Shown: in pieces, positions 56,801 through 63,644 of the stretch
Layout of the letters: each line of letters begins with the position of its first letter
Numbering within the stretch: the stretch's first letter is position 1
Assembly (NCBI RefSeq): GCF_016711335.1
Contig: NZ_JADJTF010000001.1
Location: 2,108,001 to 2,172,000, forward strand
Source: Thiofilum sp.
GTDB taxonomy: Bacteria > Pseudomonadota > Gammaproteobacteria > Thiotrichales > Thiotrichaceae
DNA length: 64,000 bases
Reading direction: 5' to 3'
Position numbers and translations under genes: made by a program
Notes under the pieces: generated by a model
What the model was told of the DNA's origin: nothing
The model's database searches: none
The model's input: the letters and a program-made list of their open reading frames with translations, nothing else

Positions 56801-57306
56801 CCTAATAATTTACTACCAATTCCCACGGCCGCAGCACCTGCTGTGGCTAAAGCGGCTTTACTCAAAGCATCGGTATTCAGTCTAGGTTGTCTTACTTCTG
56901 GATTCGGTAAGTCTAGCTCAGTGGTGAAGGTATTCACCGCCATTTTAGGCGTATCAATGTCTAAATGAGGGGGATTTAACGTGGTATTAGGTAAATCGGT
57001 ATTGAGTCGAACTGACTCGGTGGCAACGCCACGACTAGCAGGCGAAGGGGTGCGCTGATCATTGTCATTAGTGACCACACGAGCGCTACTCACCGTCGAT
57101 AGACGCGTTCTCTCTGCATCTAGGGCCGCATTAGTACGAGGTGTGTCATCAAGATTATAGGGATTACCTGTATAACTCTCCTCAACCTTCACAGCGTGTT
57201 TAGTGCGACAAAAGAGGCTAGCTAACCAACGTCCAATTAAGTACCCCAATAAGAGTGCAGCTAATAATAGGGCTAAAGACTCAAGATGAAAGAAATTGAA
57301 GTTCAT
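50848..57306 (-). CDS. Giant membrane-anchored LEA-like repeat protein (2152 residues)
   Basis: Residues 1-35 form one membrane helix (HLESLALLLAALLLGYLIGRW). Residues about 70-330 are AHNAK-like short repeats of Asp, Leu, Pro and Val (PEVTLDLPEVGVNVPDLNL). Residues about 331-406 are five 15-residue repeats (DTPDGVPYWAHFTAK). Residues about 445-2000 are LEA-like 11-residue repeats (ADAKEAVVDTS type) broken by nine copies of the module SLFGSLKAGLASAGAVALGV, a glycine-rich weakly hydrophobic segment, each followed by DAKDAVVDKAVEVKDAVVD. A charged helical C-terminus (about 2050-2152) follows. It begins by 4-base overlap with the 35-residue peptide gene and sits downstream of an OmpA-type gene. 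Function unknown; a periplasm-spanning or stress-protective role is inference. Confidence 0.85.
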   Translation of the reverse strand: MNFNFFHLESLALLLAALLLGYLIGRWLASLFCRTKHAVKVEESYTGNPYNLDDTPRTNAALDAERTRLSTVSSARVVTNDNDQRTPSPASRGVATESVRLNTDLPNTTLNPPHLDIDTPKMAVNTFTTELDLPNPEVRQPRLNTDALSKAALATAGAAAVGIGSKLLGDKEKADIADVNLDISAPKIDAPSIPEVTLDLPEVGVNVPDLNLSKPTVDLELPPVSGHKIDLDMPAPDFAGHDIKLPEINLNTPSLDTRLPDITAPNAHVELTRGIAGISAPSIDTPDWVVQPRAASTVTAPEVAVSVVAPEIAAPIAAPEVAVPAWAHIAAKDTPDGVPYWAHFTAKDTPDGVPYWAHFTAKDTPDGVPYWAHFTAKDTPDGVPYWAHFTAKDTPDGVPYWAHFTAKELPTLSEIVATTHTRADSSEAINLSSVSSDKEIIDQVTDSSSLFGSLKAGLASAGAVAIGVGSTLMDKVVDAKDAVVDKAVEVKDAVVDTTENVVDAAGDKLADAKESVVDTSEAVVGTTENLVEATTDRLADVKEAVVDKTEDLVEAASNKVADAKDAVVDTAENVIDATGDTLADAKEAVVDASESVADTTENLVEAASDKLADVKDAVADKAEAAAESVEDTSSSLFGSLKAGLASAGAVALGVGSTLVDKVVDAKDAIVDKAVEVKDAVVDTGHTVADKAENAAEVAIDTVANAKETVVDKAEDLVEAASDKVADAKEAVVDTSEAVVDKTEDLVEAASDKVADAKDAVVDKAEDLVEATSDKVADAKDAVVDTAQVATESVEDTSSSLFGSLKAGLASAGAVALGVGSTLVDKFVDAKDAVVDKAIEVKDAVVDTGHTVADKAENATEVATDTVADAKETVVDKAEDLVEAASDKVADAKEAVVDTSEAVVDKTEDLVEAASDKVAEAKDAVVDTAQVATESVEDTSSSLFGSLKAGLASAGAVALGVGSTLVDKVVDAKDAVVDKAVEVKGAVVDTGHSAADTAENVVDAAGDKLADAKEAVVDTSEAVVDKTENLVEAASDKVADVKDAVVDTAENVVDAAGDKLADAKEAVVDTSESVADTTENLVEATSDELADAKEAVVDKTEDLVEAASDKVADVKDAVVDKAEAAAESLEDTSSSLFGSLKAGLASAGAVALGVGSTLVDKVVDAKDAVVDKAVEVKDAVVDTGHTVADKAENAAEVAIDTVADAKETVVDTSEVMVDKAEDLVEAASDKVADAKDAAIEVNDSVADKTENLVEAVSDKVVDAKETVVDTSEAVVDKAEDLAEAASDKVADAKDAVIDTAEAATESVEDTSSSLFGSLKAGLASAGAVALGVGSTLVDKVVDAKEAVVDKAIEVKDAVVDTGHSAADTAENVVNASGDTLADAKEAVVDTSEVVVDKAEDLVEAASDKVVDAKDAVVDTAENVVDAAGDKLADAKEAVVDKTEDLVEAASDKVADVKDAVVDKAEAAAESLEDTSSSLFGSLKAGLASAGAVALGVGSTLVDKVVDAKDAVVDKAVEVKDAVVDTGHTVADKAENAAEVAIDTVADAKETVVDTSEVMVDKAEDLVEAASDKVADAKEAAIEVSDSVADKTEDLVETATEKLVDAKDAVVDTAEAAAESVEDTSSSLFGSLKAGLASAGAIALGVGSTLVDKVVDAKDAVVDKVVEVKDAVVDTGHTVADKAENATDTVADAKEVVVDKAEDLVEAANDKLADAKATATDTAENVVDTASDTLADAKEAVVDTSEVVVEKAEDLVDAASHKVADVKDAVADKAVATAESVEDTSSSLFGSLKAGLASAGAVALGVGSTFVDKVVDAKDAVVDKAVEVKDAVVDTGHTVADKAENAAEVAIDTVADAKETVVEKVEDLAEAAGDKLADAKEAVVDTSEVVVEKAEDLVEAASDKVSDAKDAVADTAENVVDAAGDTLADAKETVVDTSEAVVGKAEDLVEAASDKAADAKDAVVDTAEKVVDATTDTLADAKEAVVEAGEAVADKAGNLTDAASDKLADIRSAVPPTVGIKASGTETMVSGYDKKIFSPDLPSFRINPHSVQPTNTPITPNEMPTISVHLSTNPNKTPETPNDLVAKGEELLGKAKSALHGFAEKNPDLVKKAEHLSEQGLSLFDKARGFAQKAVHKLEEGIQRLDDKDSNDKK
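51890..55965 (-). repeat. Nine long in-frame modules within the giant gene
   Basis: The segment encoding SLFGSLKAGLASAGAVALGV and the following DAKDAVVDKA stretch recurs nine times, at roughly 51.9, 52.4, 52.85, 53.35, 53.9, 54.45, 54.9, 55.4 and 55.95 kb. Spacing varies between about 430 and 580 bases because the number of 11-codon units between modules varies. Nucleotide identity between copies is high. Confidence 0.9.
56088..56315 (-). repeat. Five in-frame 45-bp tandem repeats
   Basis: Each unit encodes DTPDGVPYWAHFTAK. Copies differ at only a few bases, mostly silent (GCA/GCG, CAT/CGT-type differences), so the array is recent or under homogenisation. The final unit is followed by a diverging ELPTLSEIV. 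Confidence 0.92.
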
Positions 57307-57410
57307 GAACGCTCTCCACGCCGTTTACGAGGGAAGAACCAGCCTAGAATTAGGCCGAGTACGAATGCCAGCAGTAGCCAAGGCCACAAATTGACTAATA
57401 AATAGTGCAT
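57303..57410 (-). CDS. 35-residue membrane peptide
   Basis: Too short for usual gene finders. AGGA lies 7 bases before the ATG at 57410; the product starts MHYLLVNLWPWLLLAF, has one helix of about 22 residues with a small-residue face (VLGLILGWFF) and ends with a basic RKRRGERS tail, so the C-terminus is probably cytoplasmic. The stop overlaps the giant gene's ATG (ATGA), and the OmpA-type gene lies 11 bases upstream. Position in the operon supports expression. Confidence 0.75.
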   Translation of the reverse strand: MHYLLVNLWPWLLLAFVLGLILGWFFPRKRRGERS

Positions 57411-57421
57411 TACGTTGTCCT

Positions 57422-58861
57422 TTACTTGAGTTTAAATTCAATACGACGGTTTTGAGCGCGACCTTCTCTTGTTAGGTTGGACGCAACAGGACGGGATTCA
57501 CCGTATCCTCTAACTGTTAACAACGCTGTATCGACACCTTTTCTCACTAAGTATTGTTTCACTGCACCAGCGCGTTGCTCGCTCAATAATTGATTATAGC
57601 CCTCATCACCGTCACTGTCGGTGTGTCCACCAATTTCAACTTTTAAATTACCTAAGACACCCGCACACTCCTGAGCAATCGCAGCTAGTATATCGAGTAA
57701 AGGATAACTACGTGGGCTAATCACAGCTTTATTTACATTAAACTGAATGGTTTTATCCCCCATTTCTTGGCTAAAACGGTTTTGGCACACTTGTTGTTTG
57801 TCATCTAATACCACAACAGGTTCTGGTTCAGGGACTACCACAGGTTCAGGTGTGGCGGTAGCAGTAGTATTAGTAGCAGTAGCAGTTCCTTCTGAAGTAG
57901 GTGCTAATGCTTGAGCATTGTTAGCCTCAGCAGCCGGAGTGGATGCAGTAGGGGTATTGAGTTGAATGGGCTCAGAGGAAGGAGTTGTCGTGGTATTTGC
58001 ATTACCAGCCGTGCCAGCAGCAGGAGTAGGTGTATTCGTGGTGGTATTAGTGGCAACGGTTGGAGCACTAGCTGGCGTAGTAGGCTCTGTAGTCACGGTT
58101 GCTTCAGGTGTTGTTGCACTAGCAGTCGCTGGTGTTTGAGTTGTTGGCTCGGTTGCTGTAGTAGTGGCTACAGTACTAGGCTCGTTTGTTACCGGAGCAG
58201 GAGCATTACCATTGGCATTGCCCTCTGGAATACCCGGAGCAGCCATTGTACCTGTTGCATTAGCATCAACCGCAGCCGTGGTAGTAGCTAGAGCATTAGC
58301 CTCTGGAGCATTGGGAGTAGACGCAGTATTGGTTGCTGAGGTAGTTGCTGGAGTAGTTGCATCCGGTGTGGCTGTAGTAGTTGTGTTAGCAACACTAGCC
58401 GTAGTATTGGCAGTAGCAGCGTTTTGATTAGATTCTGCGCCTGCTGTGATCAGACCAGACGCTGTGCCTACCGCTAAAGTTCCTGCACCAGCAGCCGTAT
58501 TATTAGCAGCAGTGGAGGTATTAACCACCGGATCACCTGCCACTTTTAAGCCAGAAGCATCTACCGTGCGCACACCATAGAGATTTTGAACGTTTTGAAT
58601 AGCCTGAGTGCGGCTAGCCTCATCAGGGGCAATACCAGAGAGATATACGTCACGTCCTCGCTGATCGACTACCGGTTTTACCCAATCGTAGCCGAGCTTA
58701 GTCAAGGTTTCAGTAGAGCGTTGAGTCAAGTCTTGTTCGATAGGGTTTTGTTTATTCGCTATCATCCCTAGGTAGAGCAATCCAGCCCCTAATAGAGCGA
58801 GTAACCACCACCAAAGTGCGGGTAGACCGCCGCAACAGCATTTACGTTGTTCAGTTTTCAT
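57422..58861 (-). CDS. Inner-membrane-anchored BON/OmpA-domain protein
   Basis: 479 residues. The N-terminus is MKTEQRKCCCGGLPALWW with a helix at about 15-35 and no cleavage site. Residues about 48-110 look like a BON domain (RDVYLSGIAPDEASRTQAIQNV). A Thr/Ala/Pro-rich linker of about 250 residues (110-360) is low complexity. The OmpA C-terminal domain at about 365-479 has the peptidoglycan-binding pattern GGHTDSDGDEGYNQLLSEQRA and GYGESRPVASN, ending RRIEFKLK. The architecture resembles mycobacterial ArfA. First gene of the operon with the 35-residue peptide and giant protein. Confidence 0.85.
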   Translation of the reverse strand: MKTEQRKCCCGGLPALWWWLLALLGAGLLYLGMIANKQNPIEQDLTQRSTETLTKLGYDWVKPVVDQRGRDVYLSGIAPDEASRTQAIQNVQNLYGVRTVDASGLKVAGDPVVNTSTAANNTAAGAGTLAVGTASGLITAGAESNQNAATANTTASVANTTTTATPDATTPATTSATNTASTPNAPEANALATTTAAVDANATGTMAAPGIPEGNANGNAPAPVTNEPSTVATTTATEPTTQTPATASATTPEATVTTEPTTPASAPTVATNTTTNTPTPAAGTAGNANTTTTPSSEPIQLNTPTASTPAAEANNAQALAPTSEGTATATNTTATATPEPVVVPEPEPVVVLDDKQQVCQNRFSQEMGDKTIQFNVNKAVISPRSYPLLDILAAIAQECAGVLGNLKVEIGGHTDSDGDEGYNQLLSEQRAGAVKQYLVRKGVDTALLTVRGYGESRPVASNLTREGRAQNRRIEFKLK

Positions 58862-59479
58862 AGCTTGAAGAATACCTTATCTATCGTTAGGGATTACAAA
58901 ACATGGCACGAGTCAGCCAATGAACTAGGGGTAAGCTATTGTTGACCCTCATTTGATCCATCGGTCGTTGATTGGCTGAGTTGTGTTCACTAACCTATTC
59001 AATAATGATGTTAGTTGATCCAAATTTAAACAAGTTAGGTGCTGAGGAGCAGGGCTAAACCTCAACAACACTAAACGAGTTTCCTATGATCTTTAGAGCA
59101 GATAGTGATAGGCTAATAGTGAATAGGGTCTGTGGCTTTTAAATGAACCTATTCAATCATTTAGCAGTTTTTTATCTACTTAAAACCTTACTTTAATAAC
59201 AGTATGCTAAATTAATCTAAGTGATGAATACGCTAAGTAACAGATAAAATAGCTATCTAGTTTGATTTTACGTATTACAAAACCGAGTTTCTGATCTAAG
59301 TGTAGTGCTTATTTAACCAACCTACTGCTGTGTTTAGAGTAGATTATCAATATGCTTATTAATAATCCTAATCATAGCTCAGTTCTTTTAGAAAGGCTGT
59401 ATTAAGCGTTGGATTTTTAAGACGGGCGATGCAAAATAGGGTTTATTCTTTGATTAAGTGTCTATAAAGCAGGGCATTC
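58862..59479. other. Long intergenic region upstream of hemB
   Basis: About 620 bases with no supported gene. An inverted repeat (TCAGCCAAT at 58913 with ATTGGCTGA at 58971) spans a 49-base loop. The rest is AT-rich and should contain the divergent promoters of the OmpA-type operon and hemB. Confidence 0.5.
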
Positions 59480-60484
59480 ATGACTTCATATTTGGGAATG
59501 TATCCGTATACCCGTAAGCGTCGTATGCGTAGAGATGATTTTTCACGGCGTTTAATGTGTGAAAATGTATTAACTAGCAATGACTTAATTTGGCCAGTCT
59601 TCGTGTTAGAGGGCAATAATCGGCGTGAAGCAATTGCTTCTATGCCCGGCGTGGAGCGCTTAAGTATTGATCTGATGGTGGAGCAGGCAGTAGAGGCACA
59701 TGACTTGGGTATTCCCGTGATGGCTTTATTTCCGGTCACACCCCAAGAAGCCAAGTCCGAGCGTGCTGAGGAGGCATGGAATCCCGAAGGTTTAGCGCAA
59801 CGTGCCGTGCGTGCGATTAAACAAGCAGTGCCTGAACTAGGTGTTATGACTGATGTAGCTTTAGATCCGTTCACTACACACGGTCAAGACGGTTTGATGG
59901 ATGAGTCGGGTTATATTCTCAATGATGAAACCGTCAGAGCTTTAGTCAAACAAGCCTTATCCCATGCCGAGGCTGGTGCGGATATTGTGGCTCCCTCCGA
60001 TATGATGGATGGGCGTATTGGTGAAATTCGTGATGTATTAGAGCAACACGGTCATCTTAATACGCGCATTATGGCGTATTCGGCTAAATATGCATCGAGT
60101 TTTTATGGTCCATTTCGTGATGCAGTCGGTTCAGCAAGTAATTTGAAAGGTGGCAATAAGTACAGCTACCAAATGGATCCAGCGAATAGTAATGAAGCAC
60201 TGCACGAAGTCGCTTTAGACCTGCAAGAAGGCGCGGATATGGTGATGGTTAAACCCGGAATGCCGTATTTGGACATTGTGCGTCGCGTAAAAGATGAGTT
60301 TAAGGTTCCAACTTATGTATATCAGGTCAGTGGTGAATACGCCATGCTCAAAGCAGCTGGTATCAATGGTTGGATTAATGAAAAAGCGTGTGTACTGGAG
60401 TCACTACTAGGTATGAAGCGAGCGGGGGCGGATGGTATTTTGACCTATTTTGCTAAAGACGTGGCTCAGTGGTTGAAAGCATAA
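59480..60484 (+). CDS. hemB: Delta-aminolevulinic acid dehydratase (porphobilinogen synthase)
   Basis: 334 residues. It condenses two 5-aminolevulinate molecules in heme synthesis. Schiff-base lysines lie in YSAKYASSF and MVMVKPGMPYLD. The metal site reads LDPFTTHGQDG in place of the Cys-rich zinc site of E. coli, so this is the Asp-type enzyme (as in Pseudomonas) that uses magnesium. N-terminal arm residues RRMRRDDFSRRL fit octamer assembly. Confidence 0.96.
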   Translation: MTSYLGMYPYTRKRRMRRDDFSRRLMCENVLTSNDLIWPVFVLEGNNRREAIASMPGVERLSIDLMVEQAVEAHDLGIPVMALFPVTPQEAKSERAEEAWNPEGLAQRAVRAIKQAVPELGVMTDVALDPFTTHGQDGLMDESGYILNDETVRALVKQALSHAEAGADIVAPSDMMDGRIGEIRDVLEQHGHLNTRIMAYSAKYASSFYGPFRDAVGSASNLKGGNKYSYQMDPANSNEALHEVALDLQEGADMVMVKPGMPYLDIVRRVKDEFKVPTYVYQVSGEYAMLKAAGINGWINEKACVLESLLGMKRAGADGILTYFAKDVAQWLKA

Positions 60485-60562
60485 ATCAGCGATACCTTAA
60501 TAGGTTTACATCGCGTTAGCAGGAACAAGTATCTTTGGTAATCTTGCTCATGGCTAGGTATA

Positions 60563-60585
60563 GGGCTTGAGAAATTTTCAAGCCC
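60563..60585. terminator. Hairpin between convergent hemB and the GntP-type permease gene
   Basis: A perfect 8-bp stem (GGGCTTGA with TCAAGCCC) and a 7-base loop. T-run weak. Confidence 0.55.
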
Positions 60586-60593
60586 CGTTGCTA

Positions 60594-61985
60594 TTAAAAA
60601 GAACCAAACAGCGTTCCCAGTATAATTAATAAAATCAATGCAATAATGGGGAATAAAACAGCAACCATAAAAATGTCTTTATAGGCTTGCTGATGTGTGA
60701 GACCACAAATAGCTAATAAAGTGACCACTGCGCCATTATGCGGTAAGCTGTCCAGCCCCCCTGTAGCAACCGTAGTGACACGGTGTAATAGTTCGGGGCT
60801 AATGCCTAAAGTTTGTGCTAATTGTAAATAGTCAGTACCTAGTGTTTGGAGCGCAATACTCATTCCACCCGAAGCTGATCCCGTGATACCAGCTAAAATA
60901 TTGGTGACAATAGCCAAGGAGATGAGGGGATTACCCGAACCGATATTGTCTACAAAGGTTTTAATCAATTCAAAGGCAGGTAATGCCGCAATCACTGCAC
61001 CAAAACCGACTAAGCTAGCCGTATTAAAAATAGGCAAGACGGAATCATTAGCTCCTTGTGCAATGGATTTCATAACGGTCTGAAAGCGCGACCAAAAAAG
61101 CACTAGGATTAATAGACTAGCGAGTGTGAGCGATACAATAATAGACCAAACGCCGCGCACCGCTTCTACTTGAGTAGCACCATAACGTGCCTCACTAAGA
61201 TAGCCAGTATCCATGGCGGGTATCCAATAGGTGCTCACTAAGTAGTTTAATGCAATCACTACCATAATAGGCAGTAAAGCAAGGTAGAACGCAGGTAAGA
61301 GTGCAGCATCGCGCTGTTCAACCGATTGAGGCTCTGAGTGTTGTCCATAACCCTCACCTTGAGCGCGTGCTAAAGCGGCTTGACGATTGAGCCACCATTG
61401 GCCTAAGCCGAACATGACTAAGGCAGTGATAATGCCTAATCCGGGGGCGGCAAAAGGTGTTGTACCAAAAAATGGCATAGGAATAGCATTTTGAATTGCA
61501 GGTGTTCCGGGTAATGCGGTCATAGTAAAGGTAAAAGCGCCTAGCGCAATGGTGGCGGGTATCAAGCGTTTAGGAATGTCTGCTTGGCGAAAGAGTGCTG
61601 CGGCTATAGGGTAAATAGCAAAGGCGACCACAAAGAGCGATACACCTCCATAAGTGAGTACCGCACAGGCTAATACCACCGCTAATAAAGAGTGCTTAGA
61701 ACCTAAGCGTTGCACCATACCTTGAGCAATTGATTCAGCGGCTCCACTATCTTCCATTAGCTTGCCAAATAAAGCGCCCAATAAAAATAGAGGAAAGTAT
61801 TGCACCATAAATTGCCCTAAAGAGGACATAAAAACTTGCGTATAGGTAGCTAATAACGGAGTACCTACGGCAAAGAGTGTGGCAAATAAGGCCATGGCAG
61901 GTGCTAAAACTAAAATACTCATGCCTTTATAAGCCAGCCAAATGAGTAGCCCTAATGCTAATAATACGCCTAGTAAACCCATCAT
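60594..61985 (-). CDS. GntP family permease
   Basis: 463 residues with about 12 membrane helices. It belongs to the GntP/gluconate:H+ symporter superfamily: LGALFGKLMEDSGAAESIAQ, YGGVSLFVVAFAIYPIA, TALPGTPAIQNAIPM, GITGSASGGMSIALQTLG and GGLDSLPHNGAVVTLLAICGL. The ATG overlaps the patatin stop by 4 bases. GntP paralogues also transport 3-hydroxybutyrate or other short acids; the neighbouring thiolase makes such a substrate plausible but unproved. Confidence 0.88.
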   Translation of the reverse strand: MMGLLGVLLALGLLIWLAYKGMSILVLAPAMALFATLFAVGTPLLATYTQVFMSSLGQFMVQYFPLFLLGALFGKLMEDSGAAESIAQGMVQRLGSKHSLLAVVLACAVLTYGGVSLFVVAFAIYPIAAALFRQADIPKRLIPATIALGAFTFTMTALPGTPAIQNAIPMPFFGTTPFAAPGLGIITALVMFGLGQWWLNRQAALARAQGEGYGQHSEPQSVEQRDAALLPAFYLALLPIMVVIALNYLVSTYWIPAMDTGYLSEARYGATQVEAVRGVWSIIVSLTLASLLILVLFWSRFQTVMKSIAQGANDSVLPIFNTASLVGFGAVIAALPAFELIKTFVDNIGSGNPLISLAIVTNILAGITGSASGGMSIALQTLGTDYLQLAQTLGISPELLHRVTTVATGGLDSLPHNGAVVTLLAICGLTHQQAYKDIFMVAVLFPIIALILLIILGTLFGSF

Positions 61986-63049
61986 AGACTCACTCCTTTG
62001 GTGGTAGCATTAGAGCCAGTAAAAGATTGTACGGTATCTTGAGTTAGCCAATCAGGTTCAAAAGTCGAACGCACACCTAAGTCATCCCACGTTTGAGCCA
62101 GCCACTGATCCGCCAGTTGGCGTCCTTTATCGCGTAAATAGCTTAAATAAGCCCACTCAGCATTGAGCTTACTAGAAGCCTCTAAATCTAATAAAGCCTG
62201 ATCCCCATGAATATTATGTAGGCGCATTTCACGATAGCGTTGGTCTTCAATACCCGCCTGCTCAATAAAATCACGGAGTAGCAAGATCATCCTTAGTTCT
62301 TTCAATAAACTATTATTAAACGTAATTTCATTGAGGCGATTGAGAATATCGTGAGCGGTTTTAGGTACATCTGGCCGCACAAACGGGTTAATTTGCACTA
62401 ATACTAAATCGCGGGCCGCGCACTCATCAACTAAAGGAAATAGAGCAGGATTACCGGTATAGCCACCGTCCCAATAAGCTTCTCCTTCAATCTCAACGGC
62501 CTGAAACATAGAGGGCAGCGCAGCAGAAGCCATCAGCGTATCGGCATTAATGTCTGGTTGGCGGAATATTTTAGGACGTCCCGTGCGGACATTTGTAGCG
62601 GTCACAAAAATTTTAATAGCACGACAGGTATTGACACGCTCAAAATCTATAATAGTGCTCACTAAGTCACGTAAAGGATTGATATTTAGTGGATTAAGTT
62701 GGTAGGGTGAATACATGCGCGACAGATGATCTGATAAGATATAGCCTAACGAGTTTGCTAAGCTCCAAGTGCCACTTAAGCGAGACCAAAAGTCGCGTTG
62801 AATAGGGCTGTTGAGAGCGGCTTTACTAACATTACTCCAAAACTCGCTCAGCGCTTGCCGTGCTCCTTCTCGTCCTCCAGCTTCTAATCCATCAGCCAGT
62901 ACTACTGCGTTCATAGCGCCAGCACTGGTTCCGCTAACACCCTCAATGGTCAATTCAGACTCTTCTAAGAGACGGTCTAGTACCCCCCAAGTCAATGCAC
63001 CATGAGCACCACCACCTTGTAAGGCAAGTTCAATCGTTTTTTGAGCCAT
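61982..63049 (-). CDS. Patatin-like phospholipase
   Basis: 355 residues from the ATG at 63049 (MAQKTIELALQGGGAHG); a longer frame upstream has no support. The patatin core shows the oxyanion loop GGGAHGAL, nucleophile Ser42 in GTSAG, and the catalytic Asp in WDGGYTG near residue 200. No signal peptide, so cytoplasmic. Family members release fatty acids from lipids, and some are grouped with polyhydroxyalkanoate genes. It is co-translated with the GntP permease and divergent from merR-thiolase. Confidence 0.9.
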   Translation of the reverse strand: MAQKTIELALQGGGAHGALTWGVLDRLLEESELTIEGVSGTSAGAMNAVVLADGLEAGGREGARQALSEFWSNVSKAALNSPIQRDFWSRLSGTWSLANSLGYILSDHLSRMYSPYQLNPLNINPLRDLVSTIIDFERVNTCRAIKIFVTATNVRTGRPKIFRQPDINADTLMASAALPSMFQAVEIEGEAYWDGGYTGNPALFPLVDECAARDLVLVQINPFVRPDVPKTAHDILNRLNEITFNNSLLKELRMILLLRDFIEQAGIEDQRYREMRLHNIHGDQALLDLEASSKLNAEWAYLSYLRDKGRQLADQWLAQTWDDLGVRSTFEPDWLTQDTVQSFTGSNATTKGVSL

Positions 63050-63126
63050 GTTTTTAATCTTTAAGATAACGAATATAGCGATTATAGTGCGGTGCAACAA
63101 AATTAAAATTTATCTTTTTAATACTG

Positions 63127-63132
63127 TGTCAA
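63127..63132 (-). promoter_or_regulatory. Candidate -35 box for the patatin-gntP transcript
   Basis: TTGACA on the minus strand, about 80 bases before the patatin ATG. A matching -10 is not clear in the AT-rich stretch that follows. Confidence 0.35.
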
Positions 63133-63158
63133 TAACCCTATATTGTTGCAGTGCAAGT

Positions 63159-63186
63159 TGACGTTAACGTTATGGTATTCTAGTAT
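63159..63186 (+). promoter_or_regulatory. Promoter of the MerR-type gene with an embedded ACGTTAACGT operator
   Basis: TTGACG and TAGTAT, 16 bases apart, form a plausible promoter. A perfect palindrome ACGTTAACGT (63161-63170) overlaps the -35 box. LiuR-type MerR regulators of branched-chain and fatty acid breakdown bind similar TTxACGTxxACGTxAA palindromes, so autoregulation by the gene just downstream is likely. Confidence 0.5.
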
Positions 63187-63216
63187 CGGTGAAGTTCAAT
63201 TACTGATGCACCCAAT

Positions 63217-63609
63217 ATGCAAAACAAACTTTGGACTATTTCTGAATTGGCTACTGAGCTAGGTATGACAGCACGAGCTATTCGCTTTTACGAGGATAAA
63301 GGCTTACTCAATCCTCAGCGCGTCGGGCTTAATCGTGTGTATAACTATCAAGATCGTGCACGCTTGAAACTCGCCTTACGTGGTAAGCGTTTAGGGTTTT
63401 CATTAGATGAGATTCGTGAGTTTTTAGATTTATATCAATTAGATATGACTAAAGTTACCCAGATGCAATTCCTATTAACACGCGTACAGGAAAAAGCGGC
63501 TCAATTGCGACGCCAGCAAGAGGATTTAGCCGCTATGTTGCACGAACTAGAGTCAATTGAGGCAGACTGTCAGCAGCATTTAGCTCAGACACCAGTCACC
63601 AAAGCATAA
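63217..63609 (+). CDS. MerR family transcriptional regulator (LiuR-like)
   Basis: 130 residues. N-terminal MerR helix-turn-helix (WTISELATELGMTARAIRFYEDKGLLNPQR), a wing (RVYNYQDRARLKLALRGKRLGFSLDEIREFLDLY) and a C-terminal coiled coil, with no metal-binding Cys. This matches the LiuR group that controls branched-chain amino acid and fatty acid catabolism. The thiolase gene follows after 35 bases. Confidence 0.88.
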   Translation: MQNKLWTISELATELGMTARAIRFYEDKGLLNPQRVGLNRVYNYQDRARLKLALRGKRLGFSLDEIREFLDLYQLDMTKVTQMQFLLTRVQEKAAQLRRQQEDLAAMLHELESIEADCQQHLAQTPVTKA

Positions 63610-63644
63610 GTAATAGTTAAAATTAATTACGTTAGGAGCGTTTT

